Assembly: GCA_019448385.1 (NCBI GenBank)
Contig: JAGTXO010000036.1
Location: forward strand, 62,001-126,000
Length of the DNA stretch: 64,000 nucleotides
Source: Diacronema lutheri
Taxonomy: Eukaryota > Haptophyta > Pavlovophyceae > Pavlovales > Pavlovaceae
Direction of reading: 5' to 3'
Below, piece after piece: positions 10,431-20,890 of the stretch. Both the position numbers and the translations under genes were made by a program. How positions within the stretch are numbered: the first letter of the stretch is position 1; each line of letters starts with the position of its first letter. The notes under the pieces are model-generated. The model was given only the letters and a program-made list of their open reading frames with translations, was not told the DNA's origin and ran no database searches.

Positions 10431-10917
10431 GTGACCGCCGAAGCGAAATGTCGAGTGGCGAGACCTAATATTTGCATATCCGCATCTGTATAAGTTTTAC
10501 TTAGCAACGATGAAATTGCCCGCGGTTTAACCAACGAGCTCGAAGGGCGTGCGCCGTGCGCGCGAGCGACGCGATGAGGCGAACCGCGGACGCCCGGCAA
10601 CCCACCACAGTGGGGGCTCTGACATCTTCGATCTGGTACTCGCGAGCGGGCAGCTGGCCGCCGGGCATTTTGCCGTCGGCGCGTGCCGGTCGTCGACCTC
10701 GTCGTTGCGACCAACCGCCCGCATGCGCTGCTTAAGCTGCGGCGCCGACCCATCCCCCCGCCTCGCGTGCACGTTCGCAATCGAGACACTCGGCGCCGCT
10801 CATCCAGTCGACGTGCGACACGGTAGCCACCCGGCGTCGACGCGCCTCGCGTGCACATTCGCAATCGAGACACTTGGCGCGTTGGCGCGTGGTGCACACC
10901 AGACGTGCACCGCGCGC
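10431..10917. other. Intergenic region downstream of the next minus-strand gene and upstream of array copy 3
   Basis: 487 bp with no supportable gene. An A/T-richer stretch (10440-10530) lies directly before the copy 3 start and could be its promoter. The right half holds a 38-bp direct repeat (10759-10796 and 10843-10880). Confidence 0.5.
10759..10880. repeat. 38-bp direct repeat, two copies 84 bp apart
   Basis: The sequence beginning CGCCTCGCGTGCAC at 10759-10796 recurs at 10843-10880 with two mismatches. It lies just beyond the stop codon of the minus-strand gene ending at 10918. Confidence 0.85.
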
Positions 10918-11415
10918 CTACCTTTTGGCGGCGCCCTTGAATACGTCCTCGTACACCTCGTATCTTCGCGTCCGCGCCTCGCGCTGCAGCTCGTCGCGCG
11001 CATCGGCCATTGCGCGCGCCAGCCGCGAGCCGTCCAGGCGCACGCACGCCTCCTCGACATGCGCGGCGGACCGCTCGCGGCCCACGGCGACGCCGAGCGC
11101 GCCGGCCGCGAACAGCAGCGTCGAGCGACCATACGGCCAGTGCCGCGGCACCGCGCGCGCACCGAGGATCCCCGCGGCTGCCGCCGCTCCGAGCGGGGCC
11201 GCAAATTGTGCCGCCCACTCCGACTCGGCGCGCGCGAGGGCCGCCCGCTCCGGTGCGGTCAGCTCGTGGCGGCCTATCTTGAGGTCGTGCAGCGCCTCGC
11301 GCACAACATCCCACGACGCGACAGTCGTGTGCCGGCGTGCCGAGCCGATCCCGAGCGCGCGCTCTGCAGCCACGACGACCTTGTGCACCCACGTCCCAAC
11401 CGCGCTGTCCTCCAT
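10918..11415 (-). CDS. Hypothetical small protein with two hydrophobic segments
   Basis: 165 aa from the ATG at 11413-11415 to the TAG at 10918; an in-frame ATG at 11487 would add 24 residues rich in Pro and Arg and is less likely because it would overlap the divergent neighbour. The middle has two short Ala/Gly-rich hydrophobic stretches separated by ARAVPRHWPYGR, followed by a Glu/Arg-rich helical tail ending YEVYEDVFKGAAKR. I do not recognise the family. The spacing of the hydrophobic stretches and a later Cys are loosely like OCIA-domain mitochondrial proteins, which is only a hint. It is head-to-head with the HAD-like gene, with 17 bp between the nearest ATGs. Confidence 0.55.
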   Translation of the reverse strand: MEDSAVGTWVHKVVVAAERALGIGSARRHTTVASWDVVREALHDLKIGRHELTAPERAALARAESEWAAQFAAPLGAAAAAGILGARAVPRHWPYGRSTLLFAAGALGVAVGRERSAAHVEEACVRLDGSRLARAMADARDELQREARTRRYEVYEDVFKGAAKR

Positions 11416-11541
11416 CGTGAGGCGGCGGCGTGATGGTGGCGCTGCCCTCGTCGGACGGGGAGCTGGACGCGAGGGTGGGGCGCTCATCCATGGAGGACGA
11501 GCTGGAGGACATGCTCAGCGCGGAGATCACGGCAGCGGCGC

Positions 11542-12186
11542 TTGGACCTGGCGCGCGTATGCCGCGTGCGCCTGCTCACAGTGCTCGATATCGACCGCGT
11601 GCTCTCGCCGAACGCCGTCGAGAGCTTTGACGATGATGCGGGCGATGATGTGCGTGATGCCGTATTCGGCGGACGCGTGCGCTTCGCGCGGCTGACTGAG
11701 TTCTTCCTCGCGCTCTCCGCGCACAACGTGCTGCTCGCGCTGCTCTCTGCGCGCGCGGAGCCGCTGCTCGCCCACGTGCTTGGCGCGGCCGGCCTCGGCC
11801 ACTTCTTCGGCCTGCGCGTCTTTGGGCGCGACGCGGTGCGCGCGCACGGCGGCTCGCGCGCCGCCGTGCTGCGCGCCGAGCTGCTCGAGCCGCTCGGCAA
11901 GCGCGCGTCTGACGCGCTCGTCGTGGACGCGGACGCGGCGAGCTGCGCCGAGGTCGGCGCGCTCAGCTGCGCGGTGGTGCACCAGCCGCGCGCCGCGGGT
12001 GCCGGCGGCGGGATGGGCGCCGCTGAGTTTGATGCGGTGCAAGAATGGGTGCATGAGCGGCTGCTCGGCGCGCAGCGCGAGGCGTACGAGCAGGCCGCGC
12101 GCGCGGGCCTGGCCGCGCCGTCGGCGCGCGCGGCCGGTCTTCCGGGCGTGGAGCTGGGCGCTCGACGGCTTGGCGCTTCTTCTTGA
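11542..12186 (+). CDS. HAD-superfamily-like protein (N-terminus unresolved)
   Basis: The frame reads LLTVLDIDRVLSPN near the start, which fits HAD motif I (two aspartates one residue apart). It continues with a helical segment ending LLALLSARAEPLLAHVL, like the motif II Ser region, and a late acidic motif SDALVVDADAASCAEV, like motif IV. HAD enzymes are mostly phosphatases; no substrate can be given. The frame is open from 11434 but contains no ATG before 11542. A neighbouring frame has an ATG at 11433 and an acidic stretch (MEDELEDMLSAEI), so the true start is probably in a small upstream exon or affected by a one-base error. It ends with TGA at 12184-12186, 89 bp before a transposon. Confidence 0.6.
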   Translation: MDLARVCRVRLLTVLDIDRVLSPNAVESFDDDAGDDVRDAVFGGRVRFARLTEFFLALSAHNVLLALLSARAEPLLAHVLGAAGLGHFFGLRVFGRDAVRAHGGSRAAVLRAELLEPLGKRASDALVVDADAASCAEVGALSCAVVHQPRAAGAGGGMGAAEFDAVQEWVHERLLGAQREAYEQAARAGLAAPSARAAGLPGVELGARRLGASS

Positions 12187-12275
12187 GTAGAGCGGGGCCG
12201 CATTTCGGCCGCTGCGCGCACCCGTGCGCATGCGGCGCTTGACGCTTTGCGTAATCGCGTTGGGAGTTGGGACTA

Positions 12276-12713
12276 CTGCCCGTTGGGTCTGAGTTCGCGG
12301 ACGAAGGAATAGGAGAGACCCGCGCGCGAAAAAGCGAAAATGGCCGCGAGAGGTGCGCGCGCGCGTCGCGTCGGCCCCGCGGGAGGTGGCGCGGTGCGTG
12401 TCGCGCTATGCGTGTCGCCGCTGCGCGTGGGGGTTCCTGACATACCCGGGAACCCCGCTCTCATAACCGCGACACGTGCAGGCGGCGCGGCCGCAGCGCC
12501 GCGAGCGGCGTCATCATCGGCGTCGGTCGCGGGCACCGGCTCTCGGTCGAGGTCATGAAGATCATCCTGCGGCGGCTATTTTCTCGGCAGGAGCGCGGTG
12601 AGGATTGCGGATGACCTCCACACATCCACCGACACGCTCACGGAGTCGATCGTCCGCGCCACCATCGAGCGGTACGAGGCCACCGGCATCGTCGATTCCC
12701 AGCCGAACAAGCC
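12276..12713 (+). repeat. Left inverted arm of the foldback transposon
   Basis: 438 bp, inverted match of 14580-15017. Its inner end encodes, on the plus strand from about 12600, the helix RIADDLHTSTDTLTESIV and then ATIERYEATGIVDSQPNKP, after which homology to the right arm stops abruptly at 12713. Confidence 0.93.
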
Positions 12714-14579
12714 ACACGCTCGGTGAGCCGGCAGCGGACGGCGGCGTCGCGGACGGTGTCGCCGTGCCGGCCCCGGGTTCCCAAAATGGCCAGGACCCCG
12801 CCGCCGCAGCTGCGACATCCGCCGCGCCCGGCCCGCCGGCCGGCGCAGGCGCGCTCGCGGCCCTCCGCTTGGACGCGGACGCCGGCGCGCGCGCTGGCCT
12901 TGGTCGCGTCAAGGTCGCGCGCGCCGGTCCGTTGGACAAGGCGATAGCCGACAAGATGACGCGAGCGAAGCGCAAGGCCGACCAAGACGAAGCCGATCGC
13001 GCGCGCGAGACCTCGGCGCCGGCTGGCGCGCGACCCCGCGTGCCGAGGGTTACCATGTACTCGCCTACAACAATTGGCGCGCTGCCGCAGCGCTCGTCTC
13101 GCAAGCCCAGCGCTGGCGCAACGAAGCCGCCCGAGAAAGCGGCTCCAGTGCGCGCCCTCGCCGGCGGCGGGGCCGGCGCGAAGGCCGGTAGCTCGAGCGC
13201 GCTGCCACGAGCACGAGCCGGACGAGCACGAGCCGGCGCGTGGGCTTGCGGCGGTGCCCGCGCAGGATTCGCTCAAGTCGTGGCGGACGACTCCGAGGAG
13301 GAGGGGAAGGCTTTGGAGACGCTGCGCGTGTACCTCGTGTCCTTTGACGCGTACGTTGATGCCCTCTACGTTGATGCCCTCAAGCCGGGCGAGCCATTGT
13401 GCGTCAAGCTGGGCGCCAACTCGGGGGACAACGATGCGATCACTCGCGTGCAAGCTTTAAAAAGGGCCAAGCTCCTCTTCAGTATAGCGCGGAGGCCGCG
13501 GAGCTCGCCAAGTCGGAGGCCGCGCGCACGCAGAGGAGAACAAGGTGCACTTTGCGCCTGCGCTCGGGGAGAAGGCGCAAGCGCAGGCCCGGTCGGCTGA
13601 GACGCGCGCCAACAAGGACGAGGCGGCCGCAAAGGCGGCGGAGATCAAAGCCGCGCAGCTTGAGGAGCGCACGGCGGAGACGAGCGATGTGTCGGCGCGC
13701 CGGCCCGGCGCGCGAGACGCGTCGCGCCGCTAATCGCGCTCGACCGGCGAAGACGGTGAGGATGACGAAGCAAGCGCTTCCGCGCCGCTACGCGCTCTCG
13801 TTGGTCTACAAGCAGCCGACGGCTTTTACGCGCTGGTCGAGAGCCGCGACGTGCTCACCACGCTCCTACGCTCGACGCACGACTCGGCTCACGGCAACCT
13901 GCCGCAGCCGCCTCACTCCCTTCGGCTCTACCGGATCGGCATCAGCGAGAGGTCGGCGCGCCCGCAGTGTTCGTCCGCCTGACACAGATCACCGACGATG
14001 CCGACGTGGCGCGCAGGTTTTACGCGTCGAGCGGCGCGCAGCAGGACTTGGACATCTGCATTCTCTACCTTGTCGTCGAGGTGACGGCCCCGCCCAAGCA
14101 CCCTGGCAAGGTCGGTGGCGGCGGCCTCGTGGCGTCGGGCGGCTGGGCCGGCGCGTTCGGTGCCTGCTCCGCGCCTGTGCCGGCGCCGCAGTCCATTGCT
14201 CCCACTATGCCGGCCGCTCAGAGCGTGGCGCTCGCGCAGCAGGTCGCGCAGGCGCTCGAGTTGTGCAAAGTTGGCTGGGATGCGACCGCGCAGGCGTGAA
14301 TCAAGGCTGCTGAGCACATCAACAGCAGCGTCGAGCGCGCGCAGCTGTTCCTCAGCATGCCCGAGGTGTTCTTCTTCGTCGCGGGCCGCTTGGACGCGCT
14401 GCATCTTCTTGAGCGAGAGGCCGGCGGCGCAGAGGTTGTAGTAAATGTACTCGCGCGTGAACGCCTTGAGCGTGACGGCCTGCAGCTCGGCCGCAATCTC
14501 GCTTAAGTCAAGTCACGGTTGCTCCGCCATGATCGCGAGCATCAGCTCCTGGTCGAGCTCGCTCATGAGCTTCGCGCAC
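12714..14579 (+). other. Transposon interior: uncharacterised cargo
   Basis: 1866 bp between the arms, mostly not transposase. Plus-strand frames include a stretch around 13270-13450 (acidic VADDSEEEGKALETLRVY, then a Lys/Arg-rich segment), a coiled-coil-like piece at 13545-13733 rich in Ala, Glu and Lys, and a 110-aa frame at 13967-14299 starting MFVRLTQITDDADVARRFY. None begins with clear similarity I can name, and frames change between them, so exons or decayed fragments are both possible. The right-hand 270 bp instead carry the transposase continuation on the minus strand. Confidence 0.4.
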
Positions 14580-14695
14580 GGCTTGTTCGGCTGGGAATCG
14601 ACGATGCCGGTGGCCTCGTACCGCTCGATGGTGGCGCGGACGATCGACTCCGTGAGCGTGTCGGTGGATGTGTGGAGGTCATCCGCAATCCTCAC
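14300..14695 (-). pseudogene. Tc1/mariner-type transposase N-terminus (fragment)
   Basis: Reading inward from the right arm on the minus strand: a GTG-started 60-aa segment (14695-14513) with the HTH pattern IADDLHTSTDTLTESIV, RYEATGIVDSQPNKP, KLMSELDQELMLAIM; then one TGA in frame. The same frame continues with DLSEIAAELQAVTLKAFT, YYNLCAAGLSLKKMQRV and ARDEEEH, the typical second HTH of IS630/Tc1 transposases (LSxKKxxRxxxxRDEE). After about 14320 the similarity to transposase fades and no DDE/D catalytic domain follows. Function in DNA binding would need the TGA to be bypassed or the first HTH alone to suffice. Confidence 0.7.
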
Positions 14696-15017
14696 CGCGC
14701 TCCTGCCGAGAAAATAGCCGCCGCAGGATGATCTTCATGACCTCGACCGAGAGCCGGTGCCCGCGACCGACGCCGATGATGACGCCGCTCGCGGCGCTGC
14801 GGCCGCGCCGCCTGCACGTGTCGCGGTTATGAGAGCGGGGTTCCCGGGTATGTCAGGAACCCCCACGCGCAGCGGCGACACGCATAGCGCGACACGCACC
14901 GCGCCACCTCCCGCGGGGCCGACGCGACGCGCGCGCGCACCTCTCGCGGCCATTTTCGCTTTTTCGCGCGCGGGTCTCTCCTATTCCTTCGTGCGCGAAC
15001 TCAGACCCAACGGGCAG
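14580..15017 (-). repeat. Right inverted arm of the foldback transposon
   Basis: 438 bp, inverted copy of 12276-12713. Its outer part carries, on the plus strand, a frame (GTG at 14757) that stays open into the LRR gene starting at 15030. Confidence 0.93.
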
Positions 15018-15029
15018 TACTCTAAAATA

Positions 15030-18000
15030 ATGGCGGAAACGGCCGGTGAGCCTCTCGCCCCCGTTGGGGCGGCCAGCATGCCGACGCCGCCGTCCAACGC
15101 GAGTGCGGCGCCCGTGTACGTGCGTGCCGAGCTGTTGCCTGTCGTCGAGGAGTGCATCGCTCTGCTCTCGCGCGAGGTCGTCGACCTGATGCGCACGAAG
15201 CAACCGGTCGCGCGGTGGGACTTTGACGCGCTCGAGTTCCTCGCGGCGGCGCTCAAGCGGCGCAGCCCCGCGCGCGGCGAGGCGCTGCTGCGCAGCTGGC
15301 TCGAGGCTGCGCGCGTGCTTACCGAGGTTGAGCAGAGCTCGAGCGAGAGCATTGCCGTGCGCGAGCCGACGCCCGCTCCGGCCGCGCTTCACGCCGCGTC
15401 CGCGCCGCGGGCCGCCGATGCCGAGGCGCGCGACGAGCCGGCGGCGCTCTTCTCGCCCGAGGCGGCTGCAACGATCGCCGAGATGGTCGAGCACGGTGCC
15501 ATCTTCACGGCGGGCACGGGCGTTGCCACGCTCGAGTACGACGCCGAGCGCGAGCCGCAGCGGCCATACGCACTCACGGTGCGCGACCGCCGCGCGCCGC
15601 GCGCGCGCGCGCCTCGACCTGCGTCCACGATCGCGCCGCGTCGCGCCGCGCGTCGCCGTCCGCGCGCTCCCACGCAGCTGCCGCCACGTCGCGCGCCGCC
15701 GTCCGTCGATGCGTGGCTGCTCACCGCCGACGAGGACGCGGACGCGCCGGGGCTCGCGCGCGCGCCCGCGCCGTCCGAGTGCCGCGTGGTGCGTCTCGCG
15801 CGCGCTGACTTTGAGCGCTGGCTTGCCCAGCTGCGCCCGCCGGCCGACCACAGCCCACCTGACCGCGACGCGCCGCGCGGCGCGCCGCCGGCCTCGACCG
15901 AGCTGCCCGCCGAGTGGAGCAGCTGGCTACATTCTGCGTTCGTCGCGCGCACGCCGCTCAGCGCCACGCCGCTGCGCGAGCTCCTCCCGCCCGGCGGCGC
16001 GGACGGCGCCGGCTGGGCGGGCGCGCCGCAGCTGCGCACGATCTGCCTGCACGCGCTCGGCGCGCTCCGCCCAGCAGACGCGCAGCAGCCGCTCGGCGCG
16101 TGGCTCGAGGCGCATGCCGCGCGGTGCGAGGTGATCGACGGGCTGCCCGCCACACTCCTCGCCGAGGCGCACGTGTGCACGGCGATCGGCCGGCTGCGCA
16201 ACCTGCGCGAGCTGCGGCTCGGCGCGATGCCCGCCGGCGAGGGCGGCGCGCCGTCCGGCGCGTGGCGCGCGCTCGCCTCCGCCTTCTTCCGCGGCTGCGC
16301 CACACAGCGCCTCGTCATCGCTCGGTGTGCCATGTCCCTCGCAGACGCGCGTGCGCTCGGCGACGCGCTCGGCGACGCGGCCGCGCTGCGGGCCGTCTCG
16401 CTGCACCACTGCGCGCACGTGCACTCGAACGACGCGCGCGTCGTCGTCGCGCACGCGCCGCTGCGGCCGCTGTCGGTGGCGGGCGAGGCGCGCGAGCGCG
16501 ACGAGGCGCTCGGCGCGGCGCTGCTGCTCGCACTCTGCCCGCTGCTGCGCAACACGGCGCTCACCTCGCTCTCGCTGCGCGGCACGCGGCTCTCCGACGG
16601 CGGCGCGGCGGTGCTCGCCCGCCAGCTCGCCGATGCGCCCGCGCGCGTGCGCCAGCTTGACCTACGCGAGACGCAGCTCGGCGTCGACGGCGCGCTCGCG
16701 CTCGCGCGCTACGTGCGCGCCGGCACGTCGCTCACGCAGCTCGACATCTCGATGAGCGCGCCGCTGCCGTTACCGCCGATGCTCGCGCTCGCCGAGGCGG
16801 CCGGCTGCGCGCGCGGCCTTACCGAGCTCGTGTGGGAATGCGACAAGCCAATGGCGGCGCACCGCCACCGGATGCTCGTCGGCATTGCACTCGCGCGCGC
16901 GCTTGGCACGTCGCCGAGCCTCGCGGTTGTGCGACTGGGCGGCCACAGCATGGGCGCCGCGCCGGGCGAGGACGGCGGCGAGGATGGCGGCGCCGACGCG
17001 CCCGCCGACGCGCCCGCCGACGCGCCCGCCGATGAGCGCGCGCCACCGCTCCAGCCACCGCTCCAGCCACCGCTCCAGCCGCCGCTGCAACTGCCGCTGC
17101 TGCCGGCGGCCGAGTGCGGCGCCGCCGCGCGCTCGCTCGGCGCGCGCGACGGCGCGCGCCAGCTCACGCTTGCGCTGAGCTGGGCGCGCGCGCTCAGCCC
17201 GGCCAAGCGCGCGCTGCGCGAGCTCGACCTGCGTGGCGCGTGCCTGCGCGCCGTCGGCGTCGGCGCGCTCGCCGAGTCCCTCCGCTCGTGCGCCGTGTTG
17301 ACGTCCGTCGACATGAGCGGGTGCGCGGCGGGCAGCGCCGCGCCCGCGCTCGCGGACCTGCTGCGCGCGCACCGCGCGCTCGCGACGCTGCGCCTTGCGT
17401 CGGCTGGCGTCGCCGGCGCCGGCCTGCGCCTCCTCGCGCTCGCGCTGCGCCACAACCGCGCGCTCACCTCTCTCGACCTTTCGCACAACCCGCTCGGCGG
17501 CTGTTATGACCGCGCCGCGCACGCCGAGCTCGGCGTGCGCGAGCTCGCGGACGCGCTCGCGCACAATGGCTGCCTGCGCGCGCTGCACCTGCACGGCTGC
17601 GCGCTCGGGCGCGTCGACGGCGTGCCTTTGCCCGCGCAGGACGAGCTTGATGCGCTCGACGCGGCCGAGGCTGCCGCCGCCGCGGCCGAAGCGGCGCTCG
17701 CGGCTGCGCGCGACGCGGACGCGCGCGCCGCCGCTGGGGGCAAGGGCGGCAGCGGCAAGGGCGGCAGCGGTGGCGGCGGCGGCGCGCCATCCGCCGCCAC
17801 CGCTGCCGCCATCGCCGCCGCCGCGAGCGCGACCGCCGCCACCGCCGCCGCGCGGCTGCGCATCGGGCCGCCGCTTCCATGCTGTGCGCTGCTGCTGCGC
17901 GCGCTCGGCGAGAACAGCCGCGCGGCGCTCGAGACGCTCGACTTGAGTGCCAACCCGCTCGACGCCGAGAACGCGGCGGCGATCGGCGCGAACCTCCGCC

Positions 18001-19139
18001 CGGCCACGTCGCTGCGCGTGCTGCTCCTGCGCGGCTCTGTCCGCGCCGACGCGGTCGTCGCCATCGTTGCCGCGGTGCATGCGCATGGCGCCCTTGTGCT
18101 CTGCGACCTGCACGCGGGCAACGCGGCGGATGACGCGTTCCGCGCCGACGGCGACGAGGCGGAGGTGCGCGCGAGCGCGCTGCTCCAGCCGCGCGCCGAC
18201 GTGACCGCCGCGCCGCCGTCCGCAGCGGCCGGCGGCGCGAGCGGCGAGGTGGGCGCGAGCGGCGAGGTGGGCGCGAGCGGCGAGGTGGGCGCGAGCGGCG
18301 AGGTGAGCGCCCTCGAGGCGCAGCTTGCGCTCAGCCGGCCGCTGCTGCGCGCGCTCTGGGCGAATCGCATCTCGCACGGCCTCGGCTGGTCGCGCCTGCT
18401 CGAGGTCTTCCCGCCGTGGGCGGCAGCCCGCCTCACGCATGTCTTCCACCTGCACACGTGCGCCGGGCGCGACGGCGTGCGCGCGGCCGACCTGCTCGCG
18501 GTGCTGGGCACGCGCTCCATCACGCTGCTCTCGCCCGTCTCGCCCGAGCACCACATCCCCTTCGGCGGCTTCGTGCAGTGGGTCGGTGACTTCTTCTACG
18601 CGCGGTGCGCACCGCCACATCCCCCCCTCCCTCACCTCCCCACCTCCCCTCACCACATCCCCACATCCCTGAACTCCCAACATCCCCACATCCCCACATC
18701 CCCACACCACCACCTCCTCACATCACCACCTCACCACCTCATCCCCACATCCCCACATCCACCACCGTCACCGTCACCACCACCGTCACCGTCACTGTCA
18801 CCGTCACCACCGCTCGCGCTCTTTCCCGCGCCGCGCCGCGCCTCGCCGCGCCGCGCGGGCTCCGCCCTCGCGCAGCTGGCGATCGCCGACCGACGACTTC
18901 CATCGCACGATGGATGCGCTCGAGGCGGCGGTGCTGCGGCCTTTTGCCACCGCGCCGGCGACGGCCTCGTCGTGGCCCCTCGCCGCGCTCGCCGCCCTCC
19001 TCGGCTCGGGCAGGCGTTACGCGCGAGAGCCGCTGCCGACGCCCGCACCGCCGCCCGCCGAGCAGGCGGACGAGCTAGCGGCGAGCGCGTCGGCCGCGCT
19101 GCGCGCGCTCGCCGACGCGGCCCTGGCGGTGGCCACGCA

Positions 19140-19175
<36 letters not shown>

Positions 19176-20768
19176 CGACGGCGGCAGCTCGCCATCCGGC
19201 GAAGGCGCAGGCGACGCGTGGCTGGCGCCGCCGCCGCTGCCGCCCGCAGAGCGCTATGGGCGCGCGTACGAGCCGCCGCCCAGCCGCCCGTCGCCCACGC
19301 GCGCCACGGCGGCGCTCGACGCGCTCTGCTCCGCGCGGTACGCGCCCGTCGTGCCCGAGCCGTGCGACGCGCTGCACGCGCGCCAGCTCGGCGGGCGCAA
19401 GACGCACGTGCACACCGCGGCCGACCTGATCTGTGCGTACAAGGTGGCGCGCGCGGAGCCACGCGCGGAGGGCAGACGCGATGCGCGCGCCGTGCGCTGG
19501 TGGCCGCGGGCTGGGCGCTCGCGGCGCGCGCCCACCGTGCTGCACGCCCAACGCCTTGCCCCTTCTCCCTCACCCACTCATCTTTGACCCAACGCCTTGC
19601 CTCTTCTCCCTCACCCACTCATCTTTGGCCCAACGCCTTGCCCCTTCTCCCTCACCCACTCATCTTTGACCCAACGCCTTGCCCCTCCCCCCCTGTTCCT
19701 CCCCGCCCCCGCAGCTCGAGCTGCTCGCAAAGCTGCGCATCGCCGCACCCGACGGCAGCGCGCCTCGGATCGAGCACGAGACGGGTCGCTGTCACCAAGA
19801 TGATTACGGTTACTGGGCAGAGGCGCAACCGGAAGGACAGCCCGACCTCGCCACGGAGTGGGCGCGGATCACCGGCTGGCTGCGCGCCGTTCGGCCATCT
19901 GTGCTGCAGCGCGCGACGCTCGCATGCGACAGCGGCCTGCCAATCATCGTGCGCGAGGTGAGGCGCGCGGCAGGCCGCGTCGCCCGCGCGCGGCTGCGGA
20001 GCGGACGCGGCGGCGCGCTGCGCCTCGCCGCGCCGCGGCTGAGCCGCCCACCCGCCCGTCCACGCGCCCGAGCGCGCGCAGGCGCTTTTCGAGCGGCCCT
20101 TCGAGGCGGGCACGCTCGCGCTCGCGCTCACGCAGGTCGAGTGGACGGGCGTCGAGCGGCCGCGCTCGGCGGGCCTACTCCGCGCGCACTCGGGCGGTGC
20201 AGCGCAGCGCGCGCACGGCACAGTGCGCGACGGCCGGCCGGACGATCTTGGCGGGCGGCTGGACGGATTTGTGGAGCCTGCCGGCGGCAGCTCGGGCGCG
20301 CGCGACGGCGACGACGAGGGCGACGCTCGCAGCTTGGACGCCGCTGGCGCCACGCTCAACCGCTCAACAGGCAGCCTGCCGCACGCGCTTCCGGCCGGCA
20401 CGGGCTGCTCTGCGCCCGGCCCGGCGCTCGACTCGGCCGGGCTGCCGAGTGCGGCCGCCCGCAGCGTCGCCGAGCGCAGCGCGCACACCGACGCCGCGCA
20501 GCCGCCCGCCGCCGCTGAGACCACCGCCACCGTCGGCCCGTGGCTCATCTCCGCCGCGCGCGTGAGCGTGCGTGCGGGCTGGGTGCCCGCTGACCCGCTG
20601 CACACGTGGCACGACACCGAGCCGTTTCGCGCTCCGGCGGAAGGCGCGCACGCGGACGACGAGCCGCCGGCAGCCGCGCCCCCGCCGACGGCGGGCAAGT
20701 CGGGTGGAGGCGCCACTGCCTCGGCCGCTGCCGCTGGTAATCGGCGGAAGGGCAGCAACGCGAAATAG
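15030..20768 (+). CDS. Large leucine-rich-repeat (RNI-type) protein, four exons
   Basis: Exons 15030-18604, 18876-19443, 19715-19957 and 20082-20768 give about 1690 aa. The start is the ATG at 15030, just beyond the transposon. Residues about 400-1070 contain RNI-type leucine-rich repeats of the NLRC3/LRRC74 style, such as LTSLSLRGTRLSDGGAAVLA and LTSLDLSHNPLGG, broken by Pro/Gly/Ala-rich insertions including a fourfold GASGEV repeat (18240-18310) and repeated proline-rich and PADAPADAPAD segments. Exon 2 has a 12-Gln tract (19140-19174). Exons 3-4 encode a Trp-rich segment (EWARITGWLRAVRPSVLQ, then ALTQVEWTGVERPRSAGLL) that looks conserved but unnamed, and a Lys-rich C-terminus. LRRs of this type bind proteins; partner and location are unknown. 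Exon joins keep frame; supported by loss of low-complexity intron DNA. Confidence 0.72.
18605..18875 (+). repeat. Intron 1 of the LRR gene: CCCCACATC-type minisatellite
   Basis: This 271-bp intron (GTGCGC...GCGCAG) is mostly C, A and T on the plus strand, with many repeats of CCCCACATC and later CACCGTCACCGT. It separates exon reading GDFFYAR from SPTDDFHRTM. Confidence 0.7.
19547..19690 (+). repeat. 41-bp minisatellite in intron 2 of the LRR gene
   Basis: Units begin with CCCAACGCCTTGCC at 19547, 19588, 19629 and 19670, an exact 41-bp period, about 3.5 copies with few mismatches. The array occupies the 3' half of the 271-bp intron 19444-19714 and ends in a pyrimidine tract before the acceptor. 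Confidence 0.9.
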
Positions 20769-20890
20769 AGCGATTGGCTCCCACCCACTGCACAGGCATC
20801 CCGTTCACTCCTCTGGCGAGGACGCGTGCTATAGAGTGCGACAGCCCTCTAGGGGGTCCCCCCTCCCCTCCCCCCAGCCCCCGCCTACCC

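Larger units (their letters stand above)
12276..15017. mobile_element. Foldback Tc1/mariner-type DNA transposon, non-autonomous
   Basis: 2742 bp bounded by perfect-looking inverted ends: CTGCCCGTTGGGTCTGAG at 12276 and its complement ending at 15017. Each end is flanked by TA (12274-12275 and 15018-15019), the target duplication of the IS630-Tc1-mariner superfamily. A 3-bp duplication (ACT) with ends shifted by one base also fits and would suggest PIF/Harbinger. The arms are 438 bp each and differ at one place I could find, so insertion or arm homogenisation is recent. Both arms encode the same transposase N-terminal helix-turn-helix facing inward. No DDE catalytic domain is present, so it should not move by itself. 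Confidence 0.85.

Noticed and set aside
11484-12231. Minus-strand open frames opposite the HAD-like gene
   Set aside because: No conserved motifs; the plus strand has the HAD-like aspartate motifs.
12273-12536. 87-aa frame on the minus strand in the left transposon arm as a gene
   Set aside because: The same sequence is open in the right arm only because both are inverted copies; it reads outward and has no protein features.
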